Source: Actinospineispora spinosispora DSM 44797 (GTDB lineage Bacteria > Actinomycetota > Actinomycetes > Mycobacteriales > Pseudonocardiaceae). From it: 64,000 nt of DNA. The stretch covers positions 1-64,000 of the forward strand of contig NZ_AUBB01000020.1 in the NCBI RefSeq assembly GCF_000429025.1, given 5' to 3'. The notes beneath the pieces are model-generated. The model ran no database searches. It saw only the letters and a program-made list of their open reading frames with translations, and was not told the origin of the DNA. Position numbers and translations under genes: made by a program. Within the stretch, counting starts at the first letter, position 1. Each line of letters opens with the position of its first letter. Of the stretch, positions 55,410 to 63,867 are shown one piece after another.

Positions 55410-56513
55410 CTCCAGGGAATCACCCGGCGCCGGTATGCCACGGACGCGGTCGTGATCGTCCACCGAGTACGAGCTACGCAGCTGCCGTAGCTCGGCCGCG
55501 AAGGACCGGAGTACCTCTGCGTAGGCAATGCTCAGTTCCGCGACCGATTCCAGAGAGTGCACAGGCAACCGTCTCGCTATCCCCTCCTCCGCGCGAACGA
55601 GTGCCTGGCAGGAGTCGAACATGCGCAGAAGCGTCCTGCCTGCCTCGGTGAACCGGAGCGACGGGTCCTTGCAGAGCTGGTCGAAACTTGGCGTCAGCTC
55701 CGAGATCGACCTGTTCGAGAGCGGTTCCCTCGGACTCGAAACAGACACGTCGACGCGCCTTGTCACAGCCGGCTTCTTCGACTGTGTGCCGCGCATCGGC
55801 ACCGGATCCTCCCCACGGCGAAGCCGATCGCGCACATCCGCCGCGGTCGCCGGCGCGATACCGGCTTCACGAGCCACCTGCCGAAGCGAGATGCCTGGCC
55901 TGCTGGCCACCAGTTCGGCGGCACGCGCCCGCCCGGCCGAGGCGTCCACCGGCCTGGACCGCCCGTCGCGCCCGATCCTGCTGGTCGGCTGAGGGACGTG
56001 GTCCGCGACTTTTGTCCGCAGCGCGGCAATCTTCCTACCGGAGAGTCCGACAACGATCGCGACCATTCGATCAGACCATTCCGGGTGCGAGGTGAAGATG
56101 TGCTCGGCCGCGGCAAGTCGATCGCCCTGGGACAGCGGCAGACCGTGCTGGCTGTTGGCCATCACCGAGAGCAGGAAAACATCTGATTCGCTGCCGTGGA
56201 AGAACCGAACCGAGATCTCGGTTTGACCGCGCATCATGGCGGCCTGCATGCGGTGCACGCCGTCCACCACTTTTCGCGACGGCAGATGGGCGACGATCGG
56301 CGGCAGGACCGCACCGGACTCGGCGAGCGCACGCACGTGTTCGGCATCCGCACCGGCAAGACGCGGAGACCCGGACGTGACCAGGGACGCGATGGGGACC
56401 CGCGACACTCGCGAACGCTGTATCTGGTCGTACTGGAACAGGAGATGTTTTTCTAGTGCACTTTCATTGAAGAGTAAGCCGCGCGTAGTGTCGTTCAAGC
56501 TAATCGTCCCCAC
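55383..56513 (-). CDS. StrR-type pathway-specific regulator (ParB-N domain plus HTH)
   Basis: About 376 residues. Residues ~40-130 are a ParB-like N-terminal domain (VLPPIVAHLPSRKVVDGVHR, RFFHGSESDVFLLSVMANSQ), and then an HTH region (LPLSQGDRLAAAEHIFTSH, SDRMVAIVVGLSGRKIAALR) followed by a second one (GISLRQVAREAGIAPATAAD). This order is that of StrR and its relatives from glycopeptide and aminoglycoside clusters, which bind GTTCGAC(T/C)G-N11 palindromes. It is divergent from its paralogue at 58334. GTG 56513 is a guess; GTG 56408 also fits. A TTA codon (56475-56477) falls near the start. Confidence 0.85.
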   Translation of the reverse strand: MGTISLNDTTRGLLFNESALEKHLLFQYDQIQRSRVSRVPIASLVTSGSPRLAGADAEHVRALAESGAVLPPIVAHLPSRKVVDGVHRMQAAMMRGQTEISVRFFHGSESDVFLLSVMANSQHGLPLSQGDRLAAAEHIFTSHPEWSDRMVAIVVGLSGRKIAALRTKVADHVPQPTSRIGRDGRSRPVDASAGRARAAELVASRPGISLRQVAREAGIAPATAADVRDRLRRGEDPVPMRGTQSKKPAVTRRVDVSVSSPREPLSNRSISELTPSFDQLCKDPSLRFTEAGRTLLRMFDSCQALVRAEEGIARRLPVHSLESVAELSIAYAEVLRSFAAELRQLRSSYSVDDHDRVRGIPAPGDSLESRSRRNAG

Positions 56514-58333
56514 GTGACTGAAACCGGAAAGAGCATCCGCACACAAGAATAGGCGTCGCACCCTTGCGGGGCGGACCGTCGAGGGCCCGCCAGCCCAATC
56601 TAGTTCTAGCTGCGCCACCAATAGTGAAACTATGAGTGGCCTTGACTCCAGGCAACCCGTTTGTGCAGGAAGTCACTAGCGAGCCCTTCGAGGTCGCTGA
56701 CTGCGATACACCGCCAGGCACACCTGAGTGCTATAAGCACTGAGCCATCAATGGTCTAGATGAACGCTGAGCGAATTGACACACTATTTTCTGGCACTCA
56801 CACATCACCTCACCCCCGCACAGCCATCCAGCTCGGGCCGGGTGCCGCGCAATAGATCGCCAAAGGTCACTGGGCGCCTGCCGTTCAGACGTCCATGTCG
56901 AAGGTCGGATCCTCAATCGCCGCGATACCGCCCACCGGCCGCGTCGCTCCCTTTCACGATGACAAACTTTAGTGGATCTCGCAGTATTAACCGCGCGAGA
57001 TGATCATCGAGCAGTTGGGCGAGGCGCCGATCCCGGCGTCTCCACCCGAGTTCCCCGAGAAGTATGAATTTCAGTGTTCAACACTATTGGGTGACACTTG
57101 ATACTTCTAACGAGTGACAGTGGGTACGCCGTCCGTTGCGTCCTACTGGACTGTGTGAGGGAACAGCTCGGGAGCAGGCGGCTGCAACGGCGCAAATCAT
57201 GCGGGATGTAGTCGTGCCAACGACGCGCGGTACACCCGCCACAACGACTGAGAACGTCCTCAAGAAACGCCAAGAATTAAGTTGCCGCGGCCCCTCGGAT
57301 CCATCTTCACGGTCGTCCGAGATTGGAAGTCGACAGACCAACCGTCACTTCGTCACTTACATCAGATGAACGGAGTCTTTCGGGTCAGGTAATACCCAGT
57401 GAAGCTGAATAGTGCGGTCATTCGAATACACGAATGCCTGCGCCACGTTCACTCGACCGTCAGGACACCCACCGGCTAGGTCCGAGACACATGTGCGGCG
57501 CGGGACTCCCACCGTGTGCCGCACCCGCGAAGACTCGACCTTCAGCTCGCGGGCATCCAGTGGCCTGAAAATCGGCTTCACGCTCAGGTCCGCCTAGCGG
57601 GTGAAGCCGACCCCTCGTCCGAGCTAACCCAGAACGCTGCCCCCGACATGTCGTCGCCCGCCCATCGGACTGCTATACCGGCCGAGAACAACTCCGAAGG
57701 GCAGTCGGCACGCTGAGCCGCAGTCGCTTCCGGACTTCGAAGCACCTATGCGCACCACTGCATTTAGCGGGGTGCACGCAATATATGGAGGCAAACTCGA
57801 ATACTTGATCCCACCCATGTCGTTAACACGACAAAGAGCAACTGTCCACTCAAACATGCGCCAACCTTATAAATTTCTCAGCAATGAAGAAAAGAAATAT
57901 TAATCACAGTTAATCCACTACCGAACCTGACGAAGCAGTCCCTCACCGGCCGCTCCGGATAATCTGTTCAACCGCTGCACCTGCTGCGGTTGAACGTCGA
58001 CCCGTGGAGCCTTTCGATCCTGGGGAGAGGCCCGCCGCTGCCGATCGGGTCGAAGCCGCGCGAAAGTCCGTAAAAAGAGCGGAGCTAGCGCGACCAACGG
58101 CAGCTAGGGCTCAATAAAAACGCGGGTCGCGCAGTTCCGCAGGGCCGACCTGAACCGTACTTTGCAGTGGGACCGACCACTGGACCGAAATGGCGGGCAC
58201 TCCCCGCGCCACCACCCGTGGGTTCCTCGCGGCCGGCTTGCGGCACACCGGCGCCACACACCCACTCACGAGAAGCGAGTCGACGTTGAGCCAACCACGC
58301 GCGTACGACCTCGAACCCCCGTCACAGGCGACG
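56514..58333. other. Gene-poor region of about 1.8 kb between two StrR-type regulators
   Basis: GC content is below that of the flanks, with an AT-rich tract at about 57865-57915. The longest reading frames are short and without domain signs; a leftward 74-codon frame at 57357-57581 is the most protein-like but has no good ribosome site. It contains the StrR-type box at 57966 and a small CATTCG-N6-CGAATG repeat at 57419-57436. Divergent promoters of both regulators must be here. Confidence 0.5.
57966..57995 (+). promoter_or_regulatory. StrR-type box upstream of the second regulator
   Basis: GTTCAACCGC (57966-57975) and GCGGTTGAAC (57986-57995) are perfect 10-base arms around 10 bases. It resembles the boxes at 54492 and 61371 but its total length is 30 rather than 29, so the spacing differs by one base. 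It lies about 190-340 bp ahead of the regulator start, depending on the start chosen. Confidence 0.6.
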
Positions 58334-59383
58334 GTGATCGGTCTGAATCCGTCCAAGAGGGCCGAGCATCCGCACGTTCGACCGTGTGCCTCGGTTCCGA
58401 TCTCGGCGCTGGTGCGCGGTGACTCACCTCGGTCGTCGGGTGAGGACGCCACACACGTCGCGCGCCTCGCGGAGCTCGACGACCAACTCCCCCCTATCCT
58501 CGTCGACCGCCGGAGCATGCGGGTGATCGACGGGATGCACCGCCTTGCGGCGGCGGCACTCCGAGGTCACTCGACGATCGAGGTCGAGTTCTTCGAAGGT
58601 TCGGCTGACGAGGCATTCCTCCGTTCTGTCGAAGCCAATGTGTCGCACGGTCTGCCGCTCTCGCGGGAGGACCGGCGAACCGCCGCCGTGCGCATCGTCG
58701 CCTCGCACCCTCACCTGTCCGACCGGGCGATCGCGCGGGCTTCGGGGCTGAGCGCGAAGTCGGTGGCCGCCATCCGGCAGCGGACCGCCGGCACCGCGTC
58801 GACCCTGACCTCCCGGGTCGGCAGGGACGGGAAGGTCCGTCCGGTGAACAACGCCGATGGCCGCCGCCGGGCCGCCGAGCTGATCGTGCGGCACCCCGAG
58901 GCCTCGTTGCGGGAAGTCGCCCGCGAGGCCGGCATCTCCCCCGCCACGGTGCTCGACGTCCGTAAGCGACTCGCGTCCGGCGACCTGCCGGTACCGGCGC
59001 CCGCCTCGTCACCTACCGGCGCCGACGAAGGCCACCAGAGTTCCACCGCGACCATCCAGCAGCTGCGACGGCAGTCACTCAACCGCCCCCGGCCGGCAAC
59101 GCCGGAGCCCGCCGCCCAGCTGGAGAGCCTGCTGAGGGACCCGTCGTTACGCATGCGCGAGGACGGGCGAAAACTGCTCCGCCTGCTGCAGCACGTCGCG
59201 GTCGGGCCCCAGGACGTGCCCGGGCTTGCCTCAGCGGTCCCCTCCCACTGCTCGGAGATGGTTGCCGACCTGGTTCGGCAGCACGTTGCGGCCTGGCTGA
59301 AGTTCACCCGTGAGCTGGACGACCGCGCCGGCTACCTGCACGACGGACCCGGCGAACCACCCCGGCCGACCGGCACGGCCTGA
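58334..59383 (+). CDS. StrR-type pathway-specific regulator (ParB-N domain plus HTH)
   Basis: About 349 residues from GTG 58334, the length of StrR; an in-frame ATG at 58190 gives 397. The ParB-like part has LPPILVDRRSMRVIDGMHRL and VEANVSHGLPLSREDRRTAA, then the first HTH (LSDRAIARASGLSAKSVAAI) and the second (ASLREVAREAGISPATVLDV). The C-terminal ~100 residues match those of the paralogue. It is probably the activator of the genes to its right, since a StrR-type box precedes the thioesterase gene, and it may also control itself through the box at 57966. Confidence 0.87.
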   Translation: MIGLNPSKRAEHPHVRPCASVPISALVRGDSPRSSGEDATHVARLAELDDQLPPILVDRRSMRVIDGMHRLAAAALRGHSTIEVEFFEGSADEAFLRSVEANVSHGLPLSREDRRTAAVRIVASHPHLSDRAIARASGLSAKSVAAIRQRTAGTASTLTSRVGRDGKVRPVNNADGRRRAAELIVRHPEASLREVAREAGISPATVLDVRKRLASGDLPVPAPASSPTGADEGHQSSTATIQQLRRQSLNRPRPATPEPAAQLESLLRDPSLRMREDGRKLLRLLQHVAVGPQDVPGLASAVPSHCSEMVADLVRQHVAAWLKFTRELDDRAGYLHDGPGEPPRPTGTA

Positions 59384-59443
59384 TGCCCGACGCCTGGTCG
59401 GAGAGCCATCCGTGAACGCAACCAGAGACAGGAGGTCCACGCG

Positions 59444-59779
59444 ATGACGACGACCGTGAACGCACTGACACCGGATCCGGCCGGCTCGACGACCCGGACC
59501 GACGGGACCACCAGACCCGAGGAAGACCTGATCAGGGCCGAGATTCCGGGGACGGTGCTCGAGGTGACCGTCACGGTCGGAGACCGGGTGCCCACCGGAG
59601 GCGTCGTCGCCCTGCTCGAGTCGATGAAGATGGAGATTCCGGTGATCGCGGAATCCGCTGGAACGGTCACCAGGATCGCGGTCGCCGAGGGCTGGACGGT
59701 CCGGACGGGCGACATCGTGGCCGCCAGCCTGCCGGACGGCGCGCCGACAGAGGAGCACAGTGCCCATGACCCCGCCTGA
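59444..59779 (+). CDS. Biotin carboxyl-carrier (biotinyl-domain) protein
   Basis: 111 residues. The C-terminal 70 form a biotinyl domain with the attachment Lys in LLESMKMEIPVIAESAG (ESMKME is a variant of AMKM). The first ~35 residues are a flexible Thr/Pro-rich linker. AGGAGG lies 8 bases upstream. It carries carboxybiotin between two catalytic sites. The carboxyltransferase gene overlaps its end, but no biotin carboxylase is next to it, so it must use an unlinked one or act in a decarboxylase/transcarboxylase. Confidence 0.88.
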   Translation: MTTTVNALTPDPAGSTTRTDGTTRPEEDLIRAEIPGTVLEVTVTVGDRVPTGGVVALLESMKMEIPVIAESAGTVTRIAVAEGWTVRTGDIVAASLPDGAPTEEHSAHDPA

Positions 59780-61241
59780 CACCGCGGCGGCTCATCCCGT
59801 CGTCACCATTCCCGCACAGTCCGCCTCGGACCGGCGGGCCCCGGCCGCCCGGCTGGCCCGGCTGCTCGACCCCGGTGTGTCGACCCCCCTGCACCAGAGG
59901 GACACCAGCGGGGTCACCGCCGTCGCCGGCCACATCGACGGGGCCGAGGTGATCGCCTACTGCACCGACGCCACCTCCATGGGCGGTGCGCTCGGGGCCG
60001 CCGGATCCGAACACATCATCCGGGCCATCGCCGAGGCCGAGCGCCGGCGCTGTCCGGTGGTGGGCCTCTGGCATTCGGGCGGGGCGAAGCTCAACGACGG
60101 CGTCGAGTCCATGGACGGGGTCGGGCGCATGTTCGCCGCGATGACCAGGGCCTCGGGACGAATCCCGCAGATCTCGGTGGTGCTGGGTCCCGCCGCTGGG
60201 GCCGCCGCCTACGGTCCGGCGCTGACCGACGTGATCGTGATGTCCGACTCGGCCCGAGTGTTCGTCACCGGCCCCGAGGTGCTGCGCAGTGTCACCGGCG
60301 AGGTGATCGACATGGACAGGCTGGGTGGTCCGGTCGCGCACGGGCGCAGGTCGGGAGTAGCCCACGTGACCACCGGCTCCGAGGCCGAGGCCTACACCCG
60401 CGCGCGCCGGATCGTCAGCCTCTTCGCCCGCCCCGGCACTTACGACCTGGCCTCGGTGGAGGCGGAGGGACCAGGGTCGGACCTGCGCGCCCTGCTGCCC
60501 AGCTCGACGCGCCGGGCCTACGACGCCCACATCCTGGTGCACGCCATGCTGGACCCGGACGACGACCGGAGCCGCACGGGCACCGCGATCTTCGAGGAGT
60601 TCCAGGCCGACTGGGCCCGCAACATCATCGTGGGGATCGGCCGGTTGGCCGGCAGGACCGTCGGGGTCATCGCCAACAACCCGTTCCGCAAGGGCGGTTG
60701 CCTCGACGCGCTCTCGGCGGAGAAGGCGGCGCGGTTCGTCCGGATGTGTGACTCCCTCGGTGTACCGCTCATCGTGTTGGTCGACGTGCCCGGATACCTG
60801 CCCGGTATCTCGGAGGAGTGGGACGGGGTGGTCCGCAGGGGCGCCAAGCTGCTGCACGCGTTCGCCGAGTCCGTGGTGCCGCGCGTCACGCTGATCACCC
60901 GCAAGGCCTACGGCGGCGCCTACATCGCGATGAACTCGCGGGCGCTCGGCGCAACCGCCGTGCTGTCCTGGCCGGACGCCGAGGTCGCCGTGATGGGCCC
61001 GGAGGCGGCCGTCGGCATCCTGCACCGGCGGCAGCTGGCGGCCAGCCCCGAGGACGAGCGGGACGGTCTGCACGCCGAGCTGGTCGAACGTCAACGCCGC
61101 ACCGCCGGCGGGGTGGAGCGGGCGCTCGCGCTCGAGGTGGTGGACGAGATCATCGCGCCGGCCGAGACCCGGGTCCGGCTGGCCAGGGCGCTGGCCGCCG
61201 CACCGCCGGCGCGGGGGCAGCACACCAACATCCCGCTCTGA
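59760..61241 (+). CDS. Acyl-CoA carboxylase carboxyltransferase (beta subunit)
   Basis: 493 residues; GTG 59760 overlaps the biotin carrier gene by 20 bp. The crotonase-like duplicated fold of AccD/PccB is clear: VVGLWHSGGAKLNDGVESMD and VVLGPAAGAAAYGPALTDVI in the N half, then IVLVDVPGYLPGISEEWDGV and RVTLITRKAYGGAYIAMNSR with the end PEAAVGILHRRQLAA. It moves CO2 from carboxybiotin to an acyl-CoA or, in reverse, decarboxylates a malonyl-type thioester. In a biosynthetic border such a pair often supplies malonyl or substituted malonyl units. Confidence 0.92.
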   Translation: MPMTPPDTAAAHPVVTIPAQSASDRRAPAARLARLLDPGVSTPLHQRDTSGVTAVAGHIDGAEVIAYCTDATSMGGALGAAGSEHIIRAIAEAERRRCPVVGLWHSGGAKLNDGVESMDGVGRMFAAMTRASGRIPQISVVLGPAAGAAAYGPALTDVIVMSDSARVFVTGPEVLRSVTGEVIDMDRLGGPVAHGRRSGVAHVTTGSEAEAYTRARRIVSLFARPGTYDLASVEAEGPGSDLRALLPSSTRRAYDAHILVHAMLDPDDDRSRTGTAIFEEFQADWARNIIVGIGRLAGRTVGVIANNPFRKGGCLDALSAEKAARFVRMCDSLGVPLIVLVDVPGYLPGISEEWDGVVRRGAKLLHAFAESVVPRVTLITRKAYGGAYIAMNSRALGATAVLSWPDAEVAVMGPEAAVGILHRRQLAASPEDERDGLHAELVERQRRTAGGVERALALEVVDEIIAPAETRVRLARALAAAPPARGQHTNIPL

Positions 61242-61370
61242 TCGCGTTCCGGCTTTCCGGCCGGCGGCACGACAATTGTTCAGCAATAGTTCTCCGGAAA
61301 GTTCCGCGAATCCGGCAGCAGCCTTCGGCGCTATTGCCCGCACCCGACCCGGAGCCGGTACCGGCCAGCT

Positions 61371-61399
61371 GTTCAACCGCGCAAATACCGCGGTTGAAC
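61371..61399 (+). promoter_or_regulatory. StrR-type box upstream of the thioesterase gene
   Basis: GTTCAACCG (61371-61379), 11 bases, CGGTTGAAC (61391-61399): total 29, same spacing as StrR sites. Flanking AGCT on both sides extends perfect complementarity to 15-base arms (61367-61381 and 61389-61403). It lies 110 bp before the type II thioesterase start and 130 bp after the carboxyltransferase stop. Confidence 0.7.
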
Positions 61400-61509
61400 A
61401 GCTCGACCGCGCTCACCTTGTCATTCTCTTTATTCGCTTGTTAGCGTTTCGACGCCGAATAACACCGCGCGATGTTTTTATCAATCGACGATGACTCCCC
61501 TGGAGCGGC

Positions 61510-62262
61510 ATGTCTCAGTTCTCTCCCGACAATGACCTCTGGTGCCGGCGATACCGGCCCAGCAGCACCGCAACCGCTCGGCTGGTGTGCCTTCCGCACG
61601 CCGGCGGCTCGGCGTCCTTCTTCCTGCCGATGTCCTCGGCGTTCGCACCCCGCGTCGACGTCGTGTCCATCCAGTACCCGGGCCGGCAGGACCGGCGCAA
61701 CGAGAAACCCTTCACCGACCTGGCTCTGCTCGCCGACCAGGTGCACGCGGTCCTGCGCCATCAGCCCGAGCTGCCGCTGACCTTCTTCGGCCACAGCATG
61801 GGCGCGTCGCTGGCCTTCGAGGTGATCCGTCGGCTGGAGGCCGAGAACCAGGACGTCGTGGGGCTGTTCGCGTCCGGGAGACGAGCACCGTCGGTCTTCC
61901 GAGAGGAGACCGTGCATCGCATGGATGACGCGGGGCTCCTCGCCGAGATCCGCCGCTTGAACGGAACGTCGTCATTGGTGCTCGACGACGACGAGCTCAT
62001 GCGTGCCGCGCTTCCGGCTTTGCGTGCCGACTACCAGGCGGCCGAGCTCTACCGGAGTGCGCCCGATGCCACCGTCAGCTGCCCGATCACCGTGCTGACC
62101 GGTGACCGCGACCCGAAGACCTCGCTGGACGATGCACACGCCTGGGCCCGACACACCACCTCTAGCTCGTTCGAGGTGAAAGTGTTCCCCGGCGGGCACT
62201 TCTTCCTCAGCGACCAGGCCGACGACGTCATCAAGATTCTCGACCAGCATTTTGCGAACTGA
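61510..62262 (+). CDS. Type II thioesterase
   Basis: 250 residues. Nucleophile elbow LTFFGHSMGASLAFEVIRRL, Asp in VLTGDRDPKTSLDDAHAWA and His in VFPGGHFFLSDQ; the N-terminus has LVCLPHAGGSASFFLP and the VQYPGR-like segment IQYPGRQDRRNEK. This is the proofreading hydrolase that frees stalled acyl chains from NRPS or PKS carrier proteins. Its presence is the best sign that a modular biosynthetic cluster lies right of the window. A StrR-type box is 110 bp upstream, and the next gene starts after 63 bp. Confidence 0.93.
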   Translation: MSQFSPDNDLWCRRYRPSSTATARLVCLPHAGGSASFFLPMSSAFAPRVDVVSIQYPGRQDRRNEKPFTDLALLADQVHAVLRHQPELPLTFFGHSMGASLAFEVIRRLEAENQDVVGLFASGRRAPSVFREETVHRMDDAGLLAEIRRLNGTSSLVLDDDELMRAALPALRADYQAAELYRSAPDATVSCPITVLTGDRDPKTSLDDAHAWARHTTSSSFEVKVFPGGHFFLSDQADDVIKILDQHFAN

Positions 62263-62325
62263 GCCACCACTCCGAGACGGACCGGGACGCCGCCCCAGGG
62301 CGCGGCAGAATGAGTGGGACATCGT

Positions 62326-63867
62326 ATGAAGAGAATTGCGACAACCGTAGCCCTGGTCGCTGCCGTAATCGGCGTCGTGGCCGGTTGTGGGGCGCCGCGT
62401 GGCGGACCCATTGTCGGCAGCGGACCCGAGACGTCGTACACACCGCCGCCGATCGAGTGGTCGAAGTGTACGAACAACTTGAGGGACTCCGGCGCCGAGT
62501 GCGGATTCCTCGTGGTGCCACTGGACTATTCACATGCCGACGGCACGAAGATCAAGCTGGCGGTGTCCAGGATCCCTCATACGTCGAGTTCCGACGATTA
62601 CCAGGGCGTCGTGGCGGTGAACCTCACCTCCCCCGGCAGCACCGGGCTGGCCCATCCCTCGTTCAGCAAGTACCTGCCCGACTCGGTCAGGACGGTCTAC
62701 GACTGGGTCGGTTTCGACCCTAGGGGCGTCGGCTCGAGTCAGCCCGCGCTCACCTGTGACCGGACCTTCATGGGCTACAGCCGCCCGTCGTACCTGACGA
62801 CCACGCCGGAGCAGCAGCAGGTGTGGCTGAGTCGGGTGCAGGCCTACACCGCCGCGTGCGCGCGAACCAACAGCCCGCTACTCGATCACGTCACCACCAC
62901 CGATACGGCCCAGGATCTGGACAGCCTGCGCAAAGCCCTCGGCCAAGGGCAGATCAACTACTACGGCTACTGGTACGGCGCATACCTCGGCGAGGTCTAC
63001 AGCACGATGTACCCGGGGCGCGTACGGCGGATGATCTTCGACAGCAGTATCGACCCGAGCCAGGCGTGGTACCGCTTCAACCTCAACCAGAACCCGGCGA
63101 CCGACCAGAACTTCTCGGCGTTCAGCGCCTGGGCGGCGAGCCACGACGACGTCTATCACCTCGGCACCACCGAGGCGGCGGTCAAGCAGCACTACGACGC
63201 GGCGCTGGCGAAGCTCACCCAGGAGCCGGTCGGGCCGATCGGGCCGACCGTCCTGACCGACGTCGTCCTGCTGGACTACCACACGATGAACTGGGTGGCG
63301 GTGGCGAAGGCGTTCTCGGCCTACGTCAACCAGGGTGACATCGGCCCGATGAAATCGCTGCTCGACGAGAACTACCCGCCCAACGAGGACAACCTCGCCG
63401 CGATGTCGCTCGCGGTCGAGTGCACCGACGCCTCCGTCCCGAAGGATTGGGAGACCTGGCGCAACGACACGCAGGCCAGCTACGAGAAAGCGCCGTTCTC
63501 CAGCTGGGCGGACACCTGGTTCGTCGCCGGCTGTCAGTCCTGGAGCACACCGGCGCACAAGCCGGCCGTCATCGACGGGTCGCACGCCCCGGCGTCACTG
63601 ATGGTGCTCGACTCGACGCTCGAGCCGCTCACGACCTACGAGGGCAGCCTGGCGGTTCGGAAGCTGTTCCCGAATGCGGTGCTGGTCCACAGTGGTGCCA
63701 CCCCGGCCGGCTCGGAGGCGGACAGCTCCTGCTCCCCCGGCGCGGCCATCGTCAGCTACCTGCTGGACGGCACGTTGCCGCCCCGGGCGGCCGGTGACAC
63801 GGCGGATCTGAAGTGTCCGGCCAACCCGCTGCCGGATCCGGCGGGTGCGTCAGGGCCGAGTCGGTAA
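62326..63867 (+). CDS. Tripeptidyl-aminopeptidase-like lipoprotein without catalytic triad
   Basis: About 513 residues. Signal peptide VALVAAVIGVVAGC ends in a lipobox, so it should be outside the membrane. The body follows SlpD/TAP-type alpha/beta hydrolases: YDWVGFDPRGVGSSQPALTC, DTAQDLDSLRKAL, then the elbow NYYGYWYGAYLGEVYSTMYP, where the Ser of GxSxG is Trp (about residue 216). The Asp position is Glu433 in TLEPLT and the His is Ala458 in SGATPAGS. The oxyanion GGPGG stretch is changed to SPGSTG. So it cannot work as a normal serine peptidase. It may bind a peptide or act as a scaffold. Confidence 0.82.
   Translation: MKRIATTVALVAAVIGVVAGCGAPRGGPIVGSGPETSYTPPPIEWSKCTNNLRDSGAECGFLVVPLDYSHADGTKIKLAVSRIPHTSSSDDYQGVVAVNLTSPGSTGLAHPSFSKYLPDSVRTVYDWVGFDPRGVGSSQPALTCDRTFMGYSRPSYLTTTPEQQQVWLSRVQAYTAACARTNSPLLDHVTTTDTAQDLDSLRKALGQGQINYYGYWYGAYLGEVYSTMYPGRVRRMIFDSSIDPSQAWYRFNLNQNPATDQNFSAFSAWAASHDDVYHLGTTEAAVKQHYDAALAKLTQEPVGPIGPTVLTDVVLLDYHTMNWVAVAKAFSAYVNQGDIGPMKSLLDENYPPNEDNLAAMSLAVECTDASVPKDWETWRNDTQASYEKAPFSSWADTWFVAGCQSWSTPAHKPAVIDGSHAPASLMVLDSTLEPLTTYEGSLAVRKLFPNAVLVHSGATPAGSEADSSCSPGAAIVSYLLDGTLPPRAAGDTADLKCPANPLPDPAGASGPSR

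Noticed and set aside
57357..57581. Leftward 74-codon frame in the gene-poor region
   Set aside because: Composition is protein-like, but there is no convincing ribosome site or homology that I recognise; not listed as a gene.
59667..61376. Long leftward open frame of about 569 codons across the carboxyltransferase gene
   Set aside because: It is antisense to a gene with all family motifs and its product is rich in His, Gly and Arg without any domain; a high-GC shadow.
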